Shown here: positions 1-5,531 of the stretch, piece by piece
Numbering within the stretch: position 1 is the stretch's first letter
Layout of the letters: every line of letters starts with the position of its first letter
Assembly (NCBI GenBank): GCA_900543475.1
Contig: UQRU01000053.1
Span: forward strand, 1 to 13,881
From: an uncultured Eubacteriales bacterium
Lineage (GTDB): Bacteria > Bacillota > Clostridia > Christensenellales > CAG-138
Direction of reading: 5' to 3'
Length of the DNA stretch: 13,881 nucleotides
Made by a program: the position numbers and the translations under genes
The notes under the pieces: model-generated
Database searches by the model: none
The model's input: only the letters and a program-made list of their open reading frames with translations
Told to the model about the DNA's origin: nothing

Positions 1-1
1 T

Positions 2-77
2 GCTGGTGTAGCTCAATTGGCAGAGCAGCTGATTTGTAATCAGCAGGTTGCGGGTTCGAGTCCCATCACCAGCTCCA
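2..77 (+). tRNA. tRNA-Thr (anticodon TGT)
   Basis: Cloverleaf read directly. The acceptor stem GCTGGTG (2-8) pairs with CACCAGC (67-73), followed by discriminator T74 and encoded CCA (75-77). The anticodon stem GCTGA/TCAGC encloses the loop TTTGTAA, giving anticodon TGT (Thr, ACA codons). The T-arm is GCGGGTTCGAGTCCC. It is the first of three tRNAs in the same direction, and no promoter is visible because it lies at the window edge. Confidence 0.97.
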
Positions 78-98
78 AATATAACACTTACTTGCCGT

Positions 99-183
<85 letters not shown>

Positions 184-192
184 ATCATTTCT

Positions 193-279
193 GCGGGAAT
201 GGCGGAATTGGCAGACGCGCACGGTTCAGGTCCGTGTGTTGGTGACAACATGCAGGTTCAAGTCCTGTTTCCCGCACCA
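193..279 (+). tRNA. tRNA-Leu (anticodon CAG)
   Basis: The acceptor stem GCGGGAA (193-199) pairs with TTCCCGC (269-275), with discriminator A276 and encoded CCA (277-279). The anticodon stem CACGG/CCGTG encloses TTCAGGT, giving CAG (Leu, CTG codons). The long variable arm is typical of class II tRNA-Leu. It is the last tRNA of the cluster and a terminator follows 3 nt later. Confidence 0.97.
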
Positions 280-282
280 CTT

Positions 283-320
283 AATAAGCGTTGAAACCGA
301 TTGTTTCAACGCTTATTTTT
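283..320 (+). terminator. Rho-independent terminator of the tRNA cluster
   Basis: A perfect 15-bp stem (283-297 with 303-317) and a 5-nt loop are followed by a T run (316-320). The T run is on the plus strand, so it ends the tRNA operon. The minus-strand flank has no T tract, so it is not an obvious terminator for the methyltransferase gene that ends at 333. Confidence 0.93.
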
Positions 321-332
321 GCTTTACGCAAA

Positions 333-971
333 TTATAAGGCGGCTGTCCCCCGCACTGCCAGCAGGCATAGCCTGTGCATGTTTGGCGAGTGGTCTACTG
401 TAATGCTGGAAAACCCGGCTTCGGTGAGAAAGTCGATAAGCTGCTCTTTATTGTATATCCGCAGCCCATCAATTGTGCGTAGCCACCTAGCATCCCGGGG
501 ATTCGTCCCATCCGCTTCGTTTACGATCAAAAAGCCCCCGCCCGGTTTCAAAATCCGATATACTTCCCGAAAGCTTTCCACCGGCCCCGGCCAAAAGTAC
601 ACCGTCTCAAAGGCAGTCGCTAGATCAAATTGCGCGTCCCCGAAAGGCAGCCGTGAAACATCCCCTTGAACGACGCAGCAACGGCCCTTTTGTATCGCCT
701 GCTCATTGATCCGCTTTGTTTTTTTCACTGCGATCTGTGAATAATCTAAAGCGGTAATTCTTGCAGCGGGATATCTTCTCAGAAGCGCCTTGACATTCCT
801 TCCCCCGCCGCATCCCAGCTCAGCGATCTGATCAAAATCTATTTTCGGTAGATGATCCATGCCCCAATCTGAAACGGCAGCATGGGCATGGTTCATTCCA
901 GTGACCATCCATACGCCCAATAAGCCTTTCGGTTTGCAGGTGTTATTAAAGATTGACTTCCAAACCCCCAT
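333..971 (-). CDS. Class I SAM-dependent methyltransferase (Methyltransf_11 type)
   Basis: A 212-residue soluble enzyme expected to move a methyl group from S-adenosylmethionine to an unknown small-molecule acceptor. Visible Rossmann motifs are motif I ELGCGGGRN (51-59), the acidic end of strand 2 ALDYS (74-78), motif III-like GDVSRLPF (103-110) and the post-motif ILKPGGGFLI (140-149). An upstream in-frame ATG at 995 exists, but it has no ribosome site and would lie about 14 nt from the predicted transcript start. The ATG at 971 has GGAGGT at 975-980, so I prefer it, although the spacing is short. The gene stands alone, convergent with the tRNA cluster. Its own promoter and an overlapping palindrome suggest it is regulated. 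The fold is secure; the substrate is not inferable. Confidence 0.88.
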   Translation of the reverse strand: MGVWKSIFNNTCKPKGLLGVWMVTGMNHAHAAVSDWGMDHLPKIDFDQIAELGCGGGRNVKALLRRYPAARITALDYSQIAVKKTKRINEQAIQKGRCCVVQGDVSRLPFGDAQFDLATAFETVYFWPGPVESFREVYRILKPGGGFLIVNEADGTNPRDARWLRTIDGLRIYNKEQLIDFLTEAGFSSITVDHSPNMHRLCLLAVRGTAAL

Positions 972-996
972 ATGACCTCCATCAAAAATAAGCATA

Positions 997-1012
997 GTTA
1001 GTTATACCTAAC
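997..1012. promoter_or_regulatory. Palindromic operator-like site over the methyltransferase start site
   Basis: GTTAG-N6-CTAAC with a central TATA forms an imperfect 16-bp palindrome immediately downstream of the -10 element, where a repressor would block initiation. The TTAGG/CCTAA-like arms resemble operators bound by DtxR/MntR-family metal-dependent repressors. That resemblance is from memory and is an inference, not an assignment. Confidence 0.45.
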
Positions 1013-1015
1013 CTT

Positions 1016-1044
1016 ATTATATAGCCTTCCTCTAAAAATAGCAA
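1016..1044 (-). promoter_or_regulatory. Sigma-A-type promoter of the methyltransferase gene
   Basis: On the minus strand, TTGCTA (1039-1044) and TATAAT (1016-1021) are separated by 17 bp. The -10 is a perfect consensus and the -35 matches 4 of 6. Transcription should start near 1009, inside the palindrome at 997-1012. Confidence 0.75.
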
Positions 1045-1045
1045 T

Positions 1046-1341
1046 AACCTTTTCCTCTCCCCCACCCTATCCCATGGAAGGAATATATAAATACGAGAAG
1101 GACTGCTATGGAGTCCGTGGGAGGCAGCGGTGCAGGATTGTATGGTGGATTTTTAAGTCAGCTGTTCGGACGATACATCCAAATGGGATTTTGGATATAT
1201 CATTCCAGTCGTACAATCGGCTTAATTCCATGCATGTTCTGCTAACAAGGTGATTTTAGGGAATGCCTGCCTTGGCAACCGGGAAAAATAGGCCTGCAAG
1301 ATTTACGGATCATCGAAGGTAACGCGCGGTATAAGGCGGTG
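1046..1341. other. Intergenic stretch with a possible 45-residue ORF and a hairpin
   Basis: No recognisable gene. A small ORF (ATG at 1108, stop 1243-1245, 45 residues) has AGAAGGA just upstream, but its product, glycine-rich then hydrophobic, matches nothing I recognise. Inside it lies a hairpin of 11 paired positions out of 12 (1172-1183 with 1190-1201, loop TGGGAT). The rest (1246-1341) shows no gene or recognisable riboswitch. It could be a decayed gene or a leader for the phosphate operon, but the best promoter for that operon lies further downstream. Confidence 0.3.
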
Positions 1342-1430
1342 CTTTACATAGATTTTACAAAAAAAGCGGATTTTTTGTATCCCAAAGAGGATGGGACATG
1401 TTATAATGAAATCATAAAATCTATGTAAAG
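1342..1430 (+). promoter_or_regulatory. Pho-box-like control region and promoter of the phosphate-transport operon
   Basis: TTTACA-TAGAT-TTTACA (1343-1359) is two direct hexamers with an 11-bp period, the layout of Firmicutes PhoP boxes (TTAACA-like hexamers separated by 5 bp). A 16-bp perfect inverted copy of 1342-1357 lies at 1415-1430, so a second box points the other way. Between them is an extended -10, TG-T-TATAAT (1399-1407), with no good -35, as expected for an activator-dependent promoter. Transcription would start near 1413. The poly-A/poly-T arms 1357-1364 and 1371-1378 form a further AT-only palindrome. Location before a phosphate transporter fits PhoP-PhoR phosphate-starvation control, but binding is inferred. 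Confidence 0.65.
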
Positions 1431-1465
1431 TTTAAAATAGGCGAATATGCCCGAGTGGAGGCCAA

Positions 1466-2515
1466 ATGACCATATCATTTTCTGACTTTATTTCTCAAAT
1501 GCTTTCTAGCCCAATGCTCGCCATTACCGTGGTGTTAACATTGGGCGTTATTTTAGTAAATGGTTGGACGGACGCTCCCAATGCTATCGCCACCTGCGTA
1601 TCCACCCGCTGTATGCGAGCGCAGGAGGCCATCATCATGGCCGCCATCTTCAATTTCCTGGGGGTGCTGGTGATGACCATGATCAACTCCCGGGTCGCCA
1701 TGACCATATATAATATGGTAGATTTCGGCGGAAATACCCATGAAGCTACCGTGGCCCTATGCGCCGCCCTTTTTGCCATTGTGGTATGGGCGACCGCCGC
1801 TTGGGCCTTTGGCATCCCCACCTCCGAAAGCCATGCGCTGATTGCCGGCTTATCCGGCGCGGCCATCGGCCTGCACGGAAGCCTGGGCGGCATCAATTTT
1901 GCCGAGTGGGTCAAGGTGCTCTATGGCTTGGTGCTTTCCACCTGCTTGGGATTTGGCTCCGGCTTTTTGCTCACCCGGGTGGTAGAGGGCATTTGCTCCA
2001 GGATGGACCGGGCGCGAACCCGTGGCTTTTTCCAGGGAGCGCAGATCGTGGGCGGCGCAGGAATGGCCTTTATGCATGGCGCCCAGGATGGCCAGAAATT
2101 CATGGGGGTATTTCTGCTGGGCATCTTCCTGGTGCAGGGCCAGAATGTAAGCGAATTCGCCATTCCCGTTTGGTTGATGATCCTCTGCTCGGTGGTCATG
2201 GGCCTGGGTACCAGCATCGGCGGCTACCGCATCATCAAGTCCGTTGGTATGGATATGGTAAAGCTCCAGCCCTATCAAGGATTTGCAGCGGATGGAGCCG
2301 CTACGTTATGCTTGCTGCTCTCCTCCCTTACCGGTATTCCCGTCAGTACTACCCATACGAAAACCACCGCCATCATGGGGGTTGGCGCTTCCAAGCGGAT
2401 CTCCGCAGTCAACTGGAAAATCGTGGGGGATATGACCCTGGCTTGGGTGCTTACTTTCCCGGGCTGCGGCTTGCTGGGGTATTTGATGTCCAAGTTGTTT
2501 ATCGCAATATTTTAA
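1466..2515 (+). CDS. pit: PiT-family inorganic phosphate transporter
   Basis: A 349-residue polytopic membrane protein expected to import phosphate by ion symport at the cell membrane. The PiT inverted repeat is visible. Signature one is GWTDAPNAIAT (33-43), where classical PiT has GANDVANAF. Signature two is HGAQDGQKFMG (204-214). Each is paired with a GIP(T/V)S-containing segment, GIPTSESHALIAG (116-128) and GIPVSTTHTKTTAIMG (290-305). Most of the remaining length is hydrophobic helices with a soluble basic loop at about 178-190. The start has GGAGG at 1457-1461. The DUF47 gene follows after 31 bp in the same operon, the usual Pit partner arrangement. The altered N-to-T and N-to-Q signature positions suggest a Firmicutes-type subfamily rather than a defective protein. 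Ion specificity is not evident. Confidence 0.93.
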   Translation: MTISFSDFISQMLSSPMLAITVVLTLGVILVNGWTDAPNAIATCVSTRCMRAQEAIIMAAIFNFLGVLVMTMINSRVAMTIYNMVDFGGNTHEATVALCAALFAIVVWATAAWAFGIPTSESHALIAGLSGAAIGLHGSLGGINFAEWVKVLYGLVLSTCLGFGSGFLLTRVVEGICSRMDRARTRGFFQGAQIVGGAGMAFMHGAQDGQKFMGVFLLGIFLVQGQNVSEFAIPVWLMILCSVVMGLGTSIGGYRIIKSVGMDMVKLQPYQGFAADGAATLCLLLSSLTGIPVSTTHTKTTAIMGVGASKRISAVNWKIVGDMTLAWVLTFPGCGLLGYLMSKLFIAIF

Positions 2516-2546
2516 TCAACATTTCTGATAAAGGAGACCATATTCC

Positions 2547-3164
2547 ATGAAAAAGGATCAATATTATTTTGATGTGCTGATCAGCTGTGCCAATTATGGC
2601 TGCGATGCCGCTAAATTCCTACAGGAGACCCTAAAGAATTTCAATCCGGATTCCCTTACGGAAAATATGGATGCCATGCATGCCATCGAGCATAATGCAG
2701 ACAGCCTTAAGCACGAGATGATGAGCAAGCTCAGCCGGGAGTTTATGACCCCCATTGAACGGGAAGACATCCTCTCCCTTTCCCAGGAATTGGACAATGT
2801 GGTAGACTGCTTGGACGATGTTATGCAGCGGCTTTACATCCATAATATACTGGTCATGCGGGCGGACGTGGACGAGCTAACGGACCTGATCGTCCGTTGT
2901 ACCCAAGCGCTGCGCAAAGCTGCGGAAGAATTCGCCCATTTCAAAAAATCCACTACCATCGCTGAATACATCGTGGAGGTCAACACCTTAGAAAGCGAAG
3001 GCGACGCCCTTTATATGCAGGCAATGCGTAAACTAAACACCACCGAAACCAATCCTTTGAACGTGCTATCCTGGACCCATATTTATGAAGGTATGGAGAA
3101 TTGCCTGGACGCCTGCGAGCATGCCAGCGACGTAATCGAAAGCGTCATCATGAAGAACAGCTAA
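2547..3164 (+). CDS. DUF47 / PhoU-like Pit accessory protein
   Basis: A 205-residue, all-helical cytoplasmic protein of the DUF47 family (PhoU fold), which is repeatedly encoded next to PiT transporters and thought to modulate them. PhoU-type metal-binding repeats are visible as IEHNADSLKHE (47-57) and NTLESEGDALYMQAM (146-160). The family hallmark FMTPIEREDI is at 66-75 and the C-terminal helix ENCLDACEHASDVIESV at 184-200. AAGGAG lies 10 nt before the ATG. Length is normal for the family. It is the second gene of the operon, so it should share the Pho-like control. Function as regulator of transport is inferred from family and neighbourhood. Confidence 0.92.
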   Translation: MKKDQYYFDVLISCANYGCDAAKFLQETLKNFNPDSLTENMDAMHAIEHNADSLKHEMMSKLSREFMTPIEREDILSLSQELDNVVDCLDDVMQRLYIHNILVMRADVDELTDLIVRCTQALRKAAEEFAHFKKSTTIAEYIVEVNTLESEGDALYMQAMRKLNTTETNPLNVLSWTHIYEGMENCLDACEHASDVIESVIMKNS

Positions 3165-3166
3165 TA

Positions 3167-3216
3167 AGAAAAGAAAAAGCAAAGGGGCGGCGGCCGAATA
3201 CCGCCGTCCCTTTGCT
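3167..3216 (-). terminator. Terminator of the flavodiiron-rubredoxin operon
   Basis: A 16-bp stem (3178-3193 with 3201-3216, one G-T pair) with a 7-nt loop. On the minus strand the stem is followed by a T-rich tail (complement of 3167-3177, TTTTTCTTTTC). It lies about 40 bp past the rubredoxin stop. On the plus strand it follows the DUF47 stop by about 13 nt but has no T tail there, so it may only partly stop convergent transcription. Confidence 0.85.
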
Positions 3217-3255
3217 ATGCGCCTTATCCGGTCCAACAAAGAGACCGCTGCCCTA

Positions 3256-3414
3256 CTATTCTTCGTGGAACATATCCTTTCCTACGCCGCAAAGGGGGCA
3301 AACAAAATCATCCGGCACATCTTCCCAAGCTGTACCCGGCGCAATGCCGTGATCCGGCGCGCCTTCGGCCTCGTCATATACATAGCCGCAAACATCGCAT
3401 ACGTACTTTTTCAT
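3256..3414 (-). CDS. rd: Rubredoxin (52 residues)
   Basis: A small cytoplasmic one-electron carrier with a single Fe(Cys)4 centre. The ORF starts at the ATG 3414-3412 and stops at TAG (3258-3256). Both iron knuckles are present: CDVCG (Cys6, Cys9) and CPLCG (Cys39, Cys42). The typical core [18 protein letters not shown] (11-28) lies between them, with DVPDDFVCP (32-40) before the second pair. Length is exactly that of classical rubredoxins. AAAGGA precedes the start by about 9 nt. It lies 62 bp downstream of the flavodiiron protein gene on the same strand, followed by a terminator. It probably delivers electrons to the flavodiiron protein, as in other anaerobes. Identification is secure. Confidence 0.95.
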   Translation of the reverse strand: MKKYVCDVCGYVYDEAEGAPDHGIAPGTAWEDVPDDFVCPLCGVGKDMFHEE

Positions 3415-3476
3415 GGTAAAAATCCTTTCTCCATCAACAGAAATATATGGTAAAGACCCTGTAACGCATCATTGGG

Positions 3477-5330
3477 TCAATCACCCAGCGGTTCAAAATC
3501 ATCTGCGCCATGCTTGCACAGCGGACAAATAAAATCCGCAGGCAGGGTATCGCCCTCATAAATATAGCCGCAAATTTTACAAACAAAGCCCTTTTTCTTG
3601 GGTCCAGTTACCGGCGGCTTAGGTTTGATATGGGCATGGTAGTAGGCATAGGTTACGGAGGGGACGTCCCGTAGGACTTTTGCTTCCGTGACCTCGGCAA
3701 TGAACACGGTATGGCTTCCCAGGTCTATGGATTGCAGCACCCGGGCCGAGATAAACCCATTGGTATACTTGGTCAAATAGTAGAGCCCATTGGCGCTGCG
3801 GGCAACCGGCGCATCCTGGAATTTGTCTACGGTCCTGCCGCTACAGAAGCCAAAATCTTTAAACACCTGAAAGGGTGCGTCCTCTGCCAAAATGGATACA
3901 TTAAACTGGCCGGAAGCCAAAACCATATCATGGGTCAAATTCCCCTTATTGACAGCGATGGAGATCCGCTTGGGGGTATCGGTGACCTGGGTAACGGTAT
4001 TGATGATGCAGCCGTTGTCCTTTTGCTGATTTTTTGCCGAGAGGACGAACAAACCATAGCTCAAATTAAAGAGGGCGGCAGGCTCGATGGTCTCCTGGGC
4101 GCTGGGGCAATTGGCGGTACGGGCGCTGCATGGGAGGCTCTGGGCGATCGCCTCGGCAAGGGCGTCCAGCTGCTCCAATTGGGAAGGTTTCAAGCTGGAA
4201 AGGATACGCACTTCCTCGTCCAGGATGGTCATCCCCTTCATGCCGGAAAATAGCGCGCGCATCAAGCTGCCTGCGGTTGGCGCCCAGGAACCGTTTTCAA
4301 TAAAGGCCACTGTGCGGTTTTGCAGATTGTGGGCTTTAATATCCAATAAGGCCGTTTCCATATTGCAGAAAATACCTGCATTGTAGGTGGTGGATGCAAA
4401 GACCAAATGGCTGCAACGGAAGGCTTCGGATACGATAATAGACGGATGCGTGTTGGAAACATCGTACATGGCGATATTCCGGAGCCCCTTCTCTGCCAGT
4501 TTCGAAGCCAGGATGTTGGCGGCGTTTTCCGTCCCGCCATATACGGAAGCATAAGCGATCATTACCGCCTGCTCTTCCGGCACATAGGCGCTCCAGCGGC
4601 TATACTTTTCCACAAACCAGGCAATATTGGACCGCCAAATGGGCCCGTGCAGCGGGCAAAGCAGATCGATCTGCAACGCCGATGCCTTTTTTAACAAGGC
4701 TTGAACCTGGTTGCCATATTTGCCTACGATATTGGTATAATACCGCCGGGCTTCCGGGAGCCATTCCCCTTCAAAGTCCACCTCATCTGCAAAAATGTTG
4801 CCATTGAGCGCCCCAAAGGTGCCAAAAGCATCCGCACAATATAATACCCGGTCGGCTGCATCATAGGTGACCATCACCTCGGGCCAATGGACCATAGGCG
4901 CCATCACAAAGGAAAAGCTATGCCGGCCGGTTTGCAGGGTATCCCCTTCCTTTACAACCATTACCCGGCTATCAATATCAAAATCGAAATAGTTCCGGAT
5001 CATGGCCAGGGCTTTGGCGTTGCATACGATCTGCATAGCAGGGTAGCGCAGCACCAACTCACCCATGGAAGCCGCGTGGTCTGGTTCCATGTGGTTTACG
5101 ATGAGGTAATCCAAAGCCCGTCCATTTAACAGATAGGCGATGTTTTCCAACATCTGCCCGCTTACAGCCCGATCCGTTGTATCCAATAAAACGGTTTTTT
5201 CATCCAACACAAGATAGGAATTGTATGATACGCCTTTGGGAATGGGGAATACGTTTTCAAATAAGGCAAGGCGTCGATCGCTGGCGCCCACCCAGTACAT
5301 ATCACTGGTAACCTGAACAGGATTGTGCAT
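3477..5330 (-). CDS. Flavodiiron protein with flavin-reductase-like and short rubredoxin domains
   Basis: A 617-residue cytoplasmic enzyme expected to reduce O2 to water and/or NO to N2O. Domain 1 is a metallo-beta-lactamase-like diiron core with all six ligands: H80, E82, D84 (NHMEPDHA), H148 (APMVHWPE), D167 (YCADAFG) and H228 (PLHGPIW), with the canonical 18 and 60 residues between the last three. Domain 2 (about 258-377) is a flavodoxin domain with the FMN loop SVYGGTENAAN. Domain 3 (about 416-570) is a split-barrel flavin-reductase-like module. Domain 4 (581-614) is a rubredoxin-like module, Cys584/587 and Cys602/605, with only 14 residues between the pairs. The chosen start has AGGAGGAGG upstream; an earlier in-frame ATG at 5384 does not. 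A free rubredoxin gene follows. Confidence 0.95.
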   Translation of the reverse strand: MHNPVQVTSDMYWVGASDRRLALFENVFPIPKGVSYNSYLVLDEKTVLLDTTDRAVSGQMLENIAYLLNGRALDYLIVNHMEPDHAASMGELVLRYPAMQIVCNAKALAMIRNYFDFDIDSRVMVVKEGDTLQTGRHSFSFVMAPMVHWPEVMVTYDAADRVLYCADAFGTFGALNGNIFADEVDFEGEWLPEARRYYTNIVGKYGNQVQALLKKASALQIDLLCPLHGPIWRSNIAWFVEKYSRWSAYVPEEQAVMIAYASVYGGTENAANILASKLAEKGLRNIAMYDVSNTHPSIIVSEAFRCSHLVFASTTYNAGIFCNMETALLDIKAHNLQNRTVAFIENGSWAPTAGSLMRALFSGMKGMTILDEEVRILSSLKPSQLEQLDALAEAIAQSLPCSARTANCPSAQETIEPAALFNLSYGLFVLSAKNQQKDNGCIINTVTQVTDTPKRISIAVNKGNLTHDMVLASGQFNVSILAEDAPFQVFKDFGFCSGRTVDKFQDAPVARSANGLYYLTKYTNGFISARVLQSIDLGSHTVFIAEVTEAKVLRDVPSVTYAYYHAHIKPKPPVTGPKKKGFVCKICGYIYEGDTLPADFICPLCKHGADDFEPLGD

Positions 5331-5370
5331 ACAGTTCCTCCTCCTTATATATATAAAAGCTGTCATGCTT

Positions 5371-5400
5371 ATCATACCACCCAACCCTTACCTGCCGCAA
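5371..5400 (-). promoter_or_regulatory. Promoter of the flavodiiron-rubredoxin operon
   Basis: On the minus strand, TTGCGG (5395-5400) and TATGAT (5371-5376) are 18 bp apart, and the -10 is extended by TGG. The transcript would start near 5365, about 35 nt before the ATG. No clear operator was seen. The 201-bp region between the two divergent start codons also carries the promoter of the GTPase gene. Confidence 0.6.
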
Positions 5401-5472
5401 GAGGTTCCCGTGGGCGCAGAAAAAAACCAGAAACGGCACCGTCTTAAACCATTGCTATACCCCCTGCGCCCT

Positions 5473-5501
5473 TTCATAGGGTACCCCATCTGTGATACAA
5501 T
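5473..5501 (+). promoter_or_regulatory. Promoter of the GTPase-endonuclease gene
   Basis: TTCATA (5473-5478) and TACAAT (5496-5501) are 17 bp apart, with a TG extension (5493-5494) one base before the -10. Transcription should start near 5508, giving a leader of about 24 nt with GGAG at 5521-5524. There is no room for a TetM-style attenuating leader peptide. Confidence 0.6.
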
Positions 5502-5531
5502 AATAGGGATATTTTGTATTGGAGCATAAGG

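Noticed and set aside
3101..3453. Plus-strand open frames across the DUF47 end and the rubredoxin gene
   Set aside because: They are shadows of the terminator and of the minus-strand rubredoxin, which has full family motifs.
3420..3480. GACCC/GGGTC stem between the flavodiiron and rubredoxin genes as a terminator
   Set aside because: Only 5 bp with a long loop and a weak T run, so it is unlikely to separate the two genes transcriptionally.
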